DNA from: an uncultured Prevotellaceae bacterium
Lineage (GTDB): Bacteria > Bacteroidota > Bacteroidia > Bacteroidales > Bacteroidaceae
Direction of reading: 5' to 3'
Length of the DNA stretch: 24,422 nt
Assembly: GCA_946539475.1 (NCBI GenBank)
Contig: CAMNHM010000024.1
Location: 1-24,422 of the forward strand
The notes under the pieces are model-generated. The model was given only the letters and a program-made list of their open reading frames with translations, did not search any database and was not told the origin of the DNA. The position numbers were made by a program, and so were the translations under genes. Below, one piece after another: positions 1-5,406 of the stretch; positions within the stretch are counted from its first letter, which is position 1; the number at the start of each line of letters is the position of its first letter.

Positions 1-539
1 TGTTCAAGCACTGGGTGACGTCGGAGGTGCTGCCTCAGATCCGCAAGACGGGCGGCTACATCCCGACGAAGGACGCCGAGGGGCGGAAGCTGACTGACCT
101 CGAGATCGTGTGCCTGGCATTTAAGATCCAGCAGCGCACCATCGAGGAGCAGCACAAGCTGATCGACGAGCTGGCACCGAAGGCGGAGTATGCCGACAAG
201 GTGCTCGACTCCGTCAGCTGCTACACCACGACGCAGATAGCGAAGGAGCTGGGAATGACGGTCTACGACCTGACCCGTGAACTGATCGGGCGTAAGGTGA
301 TGTACCGCCAGTCAGGGCAGTACATGCTCTATGCCGAGTATGCCCGTAAGGGCTATGCCCACAGTCGCACTCACCTGCGCCACGACAGCGAGGGCAACGC
401 CTACACAGAGATTTACCTGGTTTGGACTGAAAGAGGCAGGGAGTTCATCCACCGCCTGCTTGAAGGAAATGACGGCTCTCATGAGCATGCTCCGCTGGCA
501 GGCAGCGAACTGGAGCTTGAAGTGACCTTCTGCGCTTAA
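1..539 (+). CDS. Phage-type antirepressor with KilAC domain, 5' end cut by window edge
   Basis: The reading frame is open from the first base, and in-frame codons before the first GTG (15) read FKHW, so the gene begins outside the window. The first ~20 visible residues (VTSEVLPQIRKTGGYI) match the end of a BRO-N domain as found in phage antirepressors. Residues from about 58 (DKVLDSV, then TTTQIAKELGM, and later LVWTERGREFIHRLL) match the KilAC/ANT DNA-binding domain (Pfam KilAC family). Such BRO-N/KilAC proteins act in phage and conjugative-element gene control, classically as antirepressors. No other phage gene is visible, so it marks the right edge of a prophage or integrated element, or a remnant. 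No frameshift is seen in the visible part. The family call is confident; the regulatory role is inferred. Confidence 0.85.
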   Translation, partial: FKHWVTSEVLPQIRKTGGYIPTKDAEGRKLTDLEIVCLAFKIQQRTIEEQHKLIDELAPKAEYADKVLDSVSCYTTTQIAKELGMTVYDLTRELIGRKVMYRQSGQYMLYAEYARKGYAHSRTHLRHDSEGNAYTEIYLVWTERGREFIHRLLEGNDGSHEHAPLAGSELELEVTFCA

Positions 540-548
540 AATATGTTA

Positions 549-601
549 ATTTCGGCGCTGGATCTGTGACATCTTGATGAATGCGGAATCAGCGCTGAAA
601 T
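549..601. repeat. Inverted repeat (12-bp arms) after the antirepressor gene
   Basis: ATTTCGGCGCTG (549-560) pairs with CAGCGCTGAAAT (590-601) across a 29-nt loop, with a single G-T wobble. No T-run follows, so an intrinsic terminator is doubtful. It begins 9 bp after the stop codon of the antirepressor gene. It could be a protein-binding dyad or a stabilising 3' hairpin. Confidence 0.5.
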
Positions 602-636
602 CTTCGGGACATACGCTATTTTACTGCGGAAGGACA

Positions 637-840
637 TTTGTGACAATTGTGACAATTGTGACAAATGTGACAAACCAAAAAGTGGAGTTGCAAAACCTTA
701 ATAATATATATATACTTTAATATATATATATTATTATATAATTATTAATAGAGTGTTAAAGAATGTTTAAGCCCTGAACCCTCTTTTGCACTTGCATAAT
801 GGGTATTTGTCACTGTCACAATTGTCACAATTGTCACAAA
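637..840. repeat. Iteron-like 9-bp repeats in inverted clusters around an AT-rich core (putative origin or partition-type site)
   Basis: Four contiguous 9-bp units lie at 638-673: TTGTGACAA three times, then ATGTGACAA. A second cluster at 807-839 carries the complement, with two full units TTGTCACAA (822-830, 831-839) preceded by an 8-bp and a 7-bp partial unit. The two clusters form a perfect 27-bp inverted repeat (637-663 with 814-840) around 150 bp. Inside, 694-751 is almost entirely A/T. Each 9-mer is itself symmetric about its central base. Direct iterons next to an AT-rich unwinding region are the usual form of plasmid or phage replication origins, and clustered operators look similar. 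The function is inferred; the repeats are read directly. This accounts for most of the gene-free stretch 540-926. Confidence 0.7.
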
Positions 841-895
841 AGGTTATTTGGTCGCTGCGCTTTGAGGTTTTAAGGTGAAATACAATGCTATGCGT

Positions 896-920
896 ACGGA
901 AAGCATACTTTCGTTTTTTT
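896..920 (+). terminator. Possible intrinsic terminator for rightward transcription
   Basis: GAAAG (899-903) and CTTTC (908-912) form a short stem with a 4-nt loop, extendable by two or three pairs with one bulged G, and seven T residues follow (914-920). The polarity fits transcription coming rightward from the mobile-element side and ending just before the convergent cdaA. The stem is short. Confidence 0.4.
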
Positions 921-926
921 ATGTCT

Positions 927-1703
927 TTACAGCTCCTCGGTGAGCACTGCCTCGAGTTCCTCAGCTGAGAGACGCAGGCGGAAGGCACCTTTGGAGGCGA
1001 TGGAGATGCTGCCCGTCTCCTCAGAGACGATAATGACGAGGGCGTCGCTCTCCTGCGACATGCCCAGTGCGGCGCGATGGCGCAGACCAAGCTCCTTGGG
1101 AATGTCAAGGTTGTGGCTGACGGGCAGGATGCAGCCGGCGGCGAGGATGCGGTGCTGGCTGATAATCATGGCTCCGTCGTGCAGCGGCGAGTTCTTGAAG
1201 AAGATGTTCTCGATGAGGCGCTGGTTGATGTTGGCATTGACGGTCTCGCCCGTTGCGACGATGTCGGCAAGCGAGGCGTCGCGCTGAATGACGATGAGTG
1301 CTCCGACGCGCCCCTTGGCCATCTGCATGCAGGCCATGACGATGGGCATGATGTCGCGCTTTACCTGCTCGCGGTCCTTGTCCTTGGTGTGTTTTGGCAT
1401 GAAGTACTTCAGCAGCCGTCGCATGCGCTGGTGGGCGCCGAGGTTGTAGAGGAACTTGCGGATGTCTTCCTGGAAGATGATGATGATGGCGATGACTCCC
1501 ACGGAGACGAGCTTGTCGAGGATGGTGCCCAGGAGCTTCATCTCGAGCACCTGTGAGACGAAGAGCCATACGACGACGAACAGGACGATGCCCACGAAGA
1601 CGTTGAGCGATCGCGACTCGCGCATGAGCCGGTAGACGTAGTAGAGCATCATGCCTACGAGCAGGATGTCGATGATGTCTTTTATGCCGAAGTCGAAGAA
1701 CAT
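927..1703 (-). CDS. cdaA: Membrane diadenylate cyclase CdaA (c-di-AMP synthase)
   Basis: Makes cyclic di-AMP from two ATP, a second messenger that in other bacteria controls potassium and osmolyte balance and cell-wall homeostasis. The 258-residue protein has about three hydrophobic helices in residues 8-80 and then a DisA_N cyclase domain with the motifs DGA (176-178) and RHR (208-210, in GLRHRAALG), which bind metal and nucleotide in this family. A start at 1703 (ATG, MFFDFGIKD) is chosen over the ORF's upstream start because homologous sequence begins there and the extra residues (MRPPRRQGQQ...) look like intergenic translation. It lies 20 bp downstream of folP on the same strand and probably shares its promoter. 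No CdaR-like regulator gene or c-di-AMP phosphodiesterase is in the window. Confidence 0.93.
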   Translation of the reverse strand: MFFDFGIKDIIDILLVGMMLYYVYRLMRESRSLNVFVGIVLFVVVWLFVSQVLEMKLLGTILDKLVSVGVIAIIIIFQEDIRKFLYNLGAHQRMRRLLKYFMPKHTKDKDREQVKRDIMPIVMACMQMAKGRVGALIVIQRDASLADIVATGETVNANINQRLIENIFFKNSPLHDGAMIISQHRILAAGCILPVSHNLDIPKELGLRHRAALGMSQESDALVIIVSEETGSISIASKGAFRLRLSAEELEAVLTEEL

Positions 1704-1723
1704 GGGTGTCTGAGGGGATTTTA

Positions 1724-2512
1724 TCAGGGTTTGTTGACCTTGCCGACGAGGCGGACGCACTGGACGGCCTCTGTGACGTCGTGGACGCGGAGGATGGACG
1801 CCCCCTGGAGCAGGGCGACGGCGTGGAGTGCTGTCGTGGCGCTGAGGGCTTCTGAGGGGTCGATGCCGAGCAGGCGGCAGATCATCGACTTGCGCGAGAG
1901 CCCCACGAGCAGCGGCAGCTCGAGTACGTGCAGGCGGCTGAGCTGGCGTAGCAGGGCGTAGTTCTCGTCGAGGGTCTTCCCGAAGCCGAAGCCCGGGTCG
2001 AGGATGATGTCGGCGCAGCCCATGTCGCGCAGGCGCTGCACGCGGTCGGCGAAGAACAGCATCGTGGCGGCAAGAGTGGGCTCGGAGGAGGTAAGAATAT
2101 ATGGTACGTGCATGCGCGCAATCATCCGCAGCATGTCGTCGGAGGCAGCGACATCGTTGATGATGTCGGCACCGTACTCCTCGACAGCCATGCGGGCGAC
2201 GTCGGGGCGGAAGGTGTCGACGCTGACGACTGCCTGGGGCTGTTCGCGGCGCACGATGCTGAGCGCCTGTCGCAGGCGGGTCATCTCGTCGTCCTGGCTG
2301 ACGGGTGTCGACCCTGGGCGCGTGGAACAGGCACCCACGTCGATGATCGTACCACCCTCATCGACGATGGCATGGGCACGCTCGATGATGCCCTTCTCGC
2401 TCGTTGTGCGGCTTCCGGCATAGAAAGAGTCGGGCGTGACGTTGAGGATGCCCATCACGCGTGCCTCGCTGAGGCTCAGCAGTCGGCCTCGGATGTTCAG
2501 CGTATATTCCAT
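1724..2512 (-). CDS. folP: Dihydropteroate synthase
   Basis: Joins para-aminobenzoate to the pterin pyrophosphate in folate synthesis and is the sulfonamide target. The 262-residue protein carries the family signatures in order: GILNVTPDSF (21-30), DVGACSTRPG (58-67), VSVDTF, INDVAA, LDPGFGFGKT, the LVGLSRKS loop and a C-terminal RVHDV. Length is normal. The ATG at 2512 is preferred to the in-frame TTG at 2524 because that TTG overlaps the promoter -7 element (2522-2529 on this strand), leaving a very short leader. It is transcribed divergently from murF and is first gene of the folP-cdaA pair, a common order in Bacteroidota. Confidence 0.95.
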   Translation of the reverse strand: MEYTLNIRGRLLSLSEARVMGILNVTPDSFYAGSRTTSEKGIIERAHAIVDEGGTIIDVGACSTRPGSTPVSQDDEMTRLRQALSIVRREQPQAVVSVDTFRPDVARMAVEEYGADIINDVAASDDMLRMIARMHVPYILTSSEPTLAATMLFFADRVQRLRDMGCADIILDPGFGFGKTLDENYALLRQLSRLHVLELPLLVGLSRKSMICRLLGIDPSEALSATTALHAVALLQGASILRVHDVTEAVQCVRLVGKVNKP

Positions 2513-2521
2513 ATCAGCTTG

Positions 2522-2553
2522 CAAAGATAGTGAAAAGTTTGGTATTCTCCAAA
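2522..2553 (-). promoter_or_regulatory. Bacteroidota-type promoter of folP-cdaA
   Basis: On the minus strand TATCTTTG (2529-2522) fits the TAnnTTTG -7 consensus, and TTTG (2553-2550) lies 20 bp upstream as the -33 element. The folP ATG follows about 10 bp downstream. Confidence 0.8.
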
Positions 2554-2558
2554 CTTTT
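2533..2558. repeat. Palindrome containing both -33 elements of the divergent promoters
   Basis: AAAAGTTTGG (2533-2542) and CCAAACTTTT (2549-2558) are perfect 10-bp inverted copies separated by 6 bp. The TTTG in each arm is the -33 element of one of the two divergent promoters. A shared regulator-binding site is possible but unproven. Confidence 0.65.
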
Positions 2559-2569
2559 TCTTACCTTTG
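2538..2569 (+). promoter_or_regulatory. Bacteroidota-type promoter of murF
   Basis: TTTG (2538-2541), a 20-bp spacer and TACCTTTG (2562-2569) fit the TTTG/TAnnTTTG consensus. The murF ATG lies at 2586 and no clear Shine-Dalgarno site is seen between. Confidence 0.8.
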
Positions 2570-2585
2570 CACAAATTTTTGTGAT

Positions 2586-3926
2586 ATGACAATGGATACG
2601 AAGCAACTTTACAGCATCTATAGGCAGCACAATGGCTTGACGACCGACAGCCGCGACTGTCCTGCCGACAGCATTTTCTTCGCCCTGAAAGGGGCGTCGT
2701 TCGATGGCAACCGCTTTGCCCTCCAGGCGCTGGAGAAGGGCTGCGCGCTGGCAGTGGTCGACGAGGCAGAGTATGCCTCCGACGAGCGCTGCATACTGGT
2801 CGACGACGTGCTGCAGACGCTGAAGGACTTGGCGCGCGAGCACCGCCGGCAGTTTGACATCCCCGTGATTGCCATCACGGGCACCAACGGCAAGACGACG
2901 ACGAAGGAGCTGGTGAGGGCCGTCCTGAGCGAGAAGTACAACGTGCTGGCTACGGAGGGCAACTTCAACAACGACGTCGGCGTGCCCAAGACGCTGCTGC
3001 GCCTCAGCCGTGAGCACGAGATTGCCATCATCGAGATGGGGGCGAGCCATCCCGGCGACATCAAGACGCTGGCGGAGACGGCTGAGCCTACCTGCGGGCT
3101 GATCACGAACGTGGGGCGCGCCCATCTGCAGGGCTTTGGCTCGTTCGAGGGCGTCGTCAAGACGAAGGGCGAGCTCTACGACTACCTGCGCACCCGTGAG
3201 GACGGGCTGGTGTTCGTCGATGCCGACAACGACCACCTGGTGGAGATGATCAGCGACGAGATGTGGGTGACGCCCTACAGCTGCGATCCTGAGAAGCAGT
3301 ACTCGTGCATCTCGGGCGAGCTGGTCGACGGTGGCGACACGCCCTACGTGAAGTTCCGCTGGAGGAAACCGCTGATGGAGCTGGAGGAGACGGGCGAGAG
3401 CCAGAAGTGGCACAAGGTGCAGACGCAGCTCGTGGGTGCCTACAACCTGCAGAACCTGCTGGCAGCCGTCGCCGTGGGCGTGAACTTCGGCGTGGAGCGC
3501 AGGGCTATCTGCCATGCGCTGGAGAACTATCGCCCCACGAACAACCGCTCGCAGTTTGTCGACACGGGCAACAACCGCCTGGTGGTGGATGCCTACAATG
3601 CCAACCCGACGAGCATGATGGCAGCCTTGGAGAACTTCGCCCAGATGGATGGCTCGGCGAAGATGCTTATCCTTGGCGACATGCGCGAGCTGGGCGCCGA
3701 CAGTGAGAAGGAGCACCAGCAGCTGGTTGACATCATTGCCCAGACAGGCATCAGCGACGTGTGGCTCGTGGGCTCGGAGTTCGGCAAGACGGCCTGCGCC
3801 TTCCGTAAGTTCGGGAGCGTCGACGAGGTAAAGGCTGAGCTACGAAAAAGCCGCCCCGAAGGACGGCTGATTCTGGTGAAGGGCTCGAACAGCATGCGCC
3901 TCTATGAGCTGCCGGAGTGGCTGTAG
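2586..3926 (+). CDS. murF: UDP-N-acetylmuramoyl-tripeptide--D-alanyl-D-alanine ligase
   Basis: Cytoplasmic Mur ligase that adds D-Ala-D-Ala to the UDP-MurNAc-tripeptide in the last soluble step of peptidoglycan precursor synthesis. The 446-residue protein has an N-terminal substrate domain (TTDSRDCPADSIFFALKG), the ATP P-loop GTNGKTTT (99-106), the Mur ligase centre (NFNNDVGVPKTLL, EMGASHPGD, TNVGRAHL) and a C-terminal domain with VDAYNANPTSM and LGDMRELG. Length is normal. The start at 2586 (MTMDTKQL) follows the promoter; an in-frame ATG at 2592 is also possible. Upstream in-frame codons to 2436 antisense to folP are rejected. It converges with asd across a repeat-filled gap. Confidence 0.95.
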   Translation: MTMDTKQLYSIYRQHNGLTTDSRDCPADSIFFALKGASFDGNRFALQALEKGCALAVVDEAEYASDERCILVDDVLQTLKDLAREHRRQFDIPVIAITGTNGKTTTKELVRAVLSEKYNVLATEGNFNNDVGVPKTLLRLSREHEIAIIEMGASHPGDIKTLAETAEPTCGLITNVGRAHLQGFGSFEGVVKTKGELYDYLRTREDGLVFVDADNDHLVEMISDEMWVTPYSCDPEKQYSCISGELVDGGDTPYVKFRWRKPLMELEETGESQKWHKVQTQLVGAYNLQNLLAAVAVGVNFGVERRAICHALENYRPTNNRSQFVDTGNNRLVVDAYNANPTSMMAALENFAQMDGSAKMLILGDMRELGADSEKEHQQLVDIIAQTGISDVWLVGSEFGKTACAFRKFGSVDEVKAELRKSRPEGRLILVKGSNSMRLYELPEWL

Positions 3927-4010
3927 GGCTTTGAGGTTCTGTAAGATTTTGTGTGGGTAAAATCCCTGCAAAGGCTTATCTCGACAAAAGTGTCCTTTGA
4001 TGGAGAAGTC

Positions 4011-4121
4011 ACAGACCCCACCCCTGCCCCTCCCCTTGAAGGGAGGGGAGCTGCTACCGCCGGAGAGCTAGCCGCATGGCACTCCCCTCCCTTCAAGGGG
4101 AGGGGCAGGGGTGGGGTCTGT
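4011..4121. repeat. REP-like element: 40-bp perfect inverted repeat between murF and asd
   Basis: The arms 4011-4050 and 4082-4121 are exact reverse complements over 40 bp, with a 31-nt spacer. Each arm is C/G-skewed (ACCCCACCCCTGCCCC...) and contains its own smaller palindrome (CCCTTGAAGGG). It sits at the convergent 3' ends of murF and asd, as REP/BIME repeats usually do, and would fold into a very stable hairpin in either transcript, so it may end or protect both mRNAs. The open frame across it is translated repeat, not a gene. Confidence 0.85.
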
Positions 4122-4139
4122 AACTTAATCTATGATATA

Positions 4140-4239
4140 GTCCCTTGCTTGCACCAGGTATTGGCCTTCGGCCGATGCCTTGCTGCGCTCGGACATGCTC
4201 ATGCAAAGCATGGCAGGTCCCTTGCTTGCACCAGGTATT
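4140..4239. repeat. 23-bp direct repeat flanking a 54-bp palindrome-rich unit at the asd 3' end
   Basis: The 23-bp sequence at 4140-4162 recurs exactly at 4217-4239. Between them, 4163-4216 contains small hairpins: GGCC/GGCC at 4163-4173 and CATGC/GCATG at 4194-4198 and 4208-4212. The right-hand copy encodes the asd residues YLVQARD. The left-hand copy would encode the same and then YIID and a TAA stop at 4125-4127. The arrangement looks like insertion or duplication of a 77-bp unit within the original asd end. Confidence 0.8.
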
Positions 4240-5221
4240 CACCAATCTGAACGGCATTTAAGGCGGCACCTTTGCGGATCTGGTCGCCAGAGAGCCAGAA
4301 GGTGAGGCCACAGTCGTCGGTGAGGTCCTTGCGGACACGCCCCACGAAGATGTCGTCCTTGCCAGCGGTGTCGAGCGGCATGGGGTAGGTCAGCGTGGCA
4401 GGATCGTCAACAAGACGGCAGCCAGGAGCGTTGGCGATGGCCTGCTGGGCCTCCTCGACGCTGATGGGGCGCTCCGTCTCGATCCAGACACTCTCGGAAT
4501 GGCTGCGCAGGGAGCTCACGCGGACGCACATCGCTGAGCAGCGGGCATCGGTATGCATGATCTTGCGCGTCTCGTTGTACATCTTCATCTCTTCCTTCGT
4601 ATAGCCGTTGGGCTGGAAGACGTCGATCTGCGGAATGACATTGTATGCCAGCTGGTGGGGGAACTTCCGGATGGTCTTTACCTCGCCCGTCTCGATAATC
4701 TCACGATACTGCTGCTCCAGCTCCTGCATGGCTGCGGCACCGGCTCCAGAGGCACTCTGGTAGGATGCGACGTGGATGCGACGGATGTGGGATAGCTGCT
4801 CCAGTGGCTGCAGTACGACGACCATCATGATCGTCGTGCAGTTGGGGTTGGCGATGATGCCACGCGGGCGCTGGAGGGCGTCCTGGGCGTTACACTCGGG
4901 CACGACAAGGGGCACGTCGTCGTCCATGCGGAAAGCAGAGGAGTTGTCGATCATGACGCATCCGTACTTGGTGATGTCGTCGGCAAACTCCTTCGACGTG
5001 CCAGCGCCGGCAGAGGTGAAGGCGATGTCGATGTCGCGGAAGTCGTCGTTGTGCTGCAGGAGCTTTACTTCGAGCTCCTTACCCTGAAAACTGTACTTCC
5101 TGCCTGCGGAGCGCTCTGAGCCGAAGAGCACGAGCTCGTCCATGGGGAAGTCTCTCTCGTCAAGCAGTCGCAGGAACTCCTGTCCCACGGCGCCACTTGC
5201 ACCTACAATTGCTACTTTCAT
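4199..5221 (-). CDS. asd: Aspartate-semialdehyde dehydrogenase, C-terminus rewritten by a repeat
   Basis: Reduces aspartyl phosphate to aspartate semialdehyde with NADPH, feeding lysine/diaminopimelate, threonine and methionine synthesis and so the cell wall. The 340-residue protein has the nucleotide loop GASGAVG (7-13), the catalytic Cys128 in ANPNCTT, the SASGAGA segment and the LRSHSESVW segment with the active-site His. The start at 5221 ([10 protein letters not shown]) is the family start; the upstream extension is rejected. The last five residues (LPCFA) come from the 54-bp repeat unit, while the adjacent duplicated copy suggests an ancestral end YIID. Catalytic residues are intact, so activity is expected. 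Transcribed divergently from the antiporter. Confidence 0.94.
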   Translation of the reverse strand: MKVAIVGASGAVGQEFLRLLDERDFPMDELVLFGSERSAGRKYSFQGKELEVKLLQHNDDFRDIDIAFTSAGAGTSKEFADDITKYGCVMIDNSSAFRMDDDVPLVVPECNAQDALQRPRGIIANPNCTTIMMVVVLQPLEQLSHIRRIHVASYQSASGAGAAAMQELEQQYREIIETGEVKTIRKFPHQLAYNVIPQIDVFQPNGYTKEEMKMYNETRKIMHTDARCSAMCVRVSSLRSHSESVWIETERPISVEEAQQAIANAPGCRLVDDPATLTYPMPLDTAGKDDIFVGRVRKDLTDDCGLTFWLSGDQIRKGAALNAVQIGEYLVQARDLPCFA

Positions 5222-5256
5222 GTGTCTAAATGCTATGAATTGAACGAAATCGGGTG

Positions 5257-5264
5257 CAAAAGTA
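5257..5264 (-). promoter_or_regulatory. Probable -7 element of asd promoter
   Basis: On the minus strand this reads TACTTTTG, fitting TAnnTTTG, about 35 bp upstream of the asd ATG. A correctly spaced -33 TTTG is not evident (nearest CAAT on the plus strand at 5288), so the call is weaker than for its neighbours. Confidence 0.5.
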
Positions 5265-5305
5265 ATAAAAATCCTGCAAATGAGCGTCAATCGTGAAAAA
5301 AAAAT

Positions 5306-5349
5306 GTACCTTTTGCTTCCCCGAAGGTACTTTCGCTCGGAAAAGCGAA
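5306..5349. repeat. Pair of small hairpins in the asd/antiporter intergenic region
   Basis: GTACCTT (5306-5312) pairs with AAGGTAC (5324-5330). Immediately after, TTCGCT (5332-5337) pairs with AGCGAA (5344-5349). TTCGCTCG recurs at 5375-5382 and GTACCTT recurs in the antiporter promoter (5390-5396). The block looks like a small repeated unit embedded in the promoter region. Confidence 0.5.
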
Positions 5350-5367
5350 TAAAAATCGCGTTTTTTC

Positions 5368-5398
5368 TTTGCTTTTCGCTCGCTTATTTGTACCTTTG
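5368..5398 (+). promoter_or_regulatory. Promoter of the antiporter-lolD-cvfB operon
   Basis: TTTG (5368-5371), a 19-bp spacer and TACCTTTG (5391-5398) match the Bacteroidota consensus. The ATG is at 5407, giving a very short leader. Confidence 0.8.
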
Positions 5399-5406
5399 CA
5401 CACAGA

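Noticed and set aside
637..840. CRISPR array
   Set aside because: The 9-bp units are contiguous with no spacers and change orientation between clusters.
767..1108. Minus-strand frame with a CDNCDNCDS Cys repeat
   Set aside because: The Cys-rich repeat is simply translation of the 9-bp TTGTCACAA iterons, and the rest is antisense-strand overlap with cdaA in another frame.
2436..2585. N-terminal extension of MurF
   Set aside because: The extra codons are antisense to folP and include the promoter; family homology begins at 2586.
2514..3716. 400-codon open frame on the minus strand across murF
   Set aside because: It is antisense to a clear MurF; composition (His/Val/Leu/Arg-rich without domains) is that of a shadow frame in G/C-ending codon DNA.
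4163..4216. Complete insertion sequence or transposon
   Set aside because: Only 54 bp with no coding capacity; at most a non-autonomous repeat.
3951..4250. 99-codon frame across the murF/asd gap
   Set aside because: Most of it translates the two inverted-repeat arms and the 77-bp unit; it has no ribosome site and ends inside asd.
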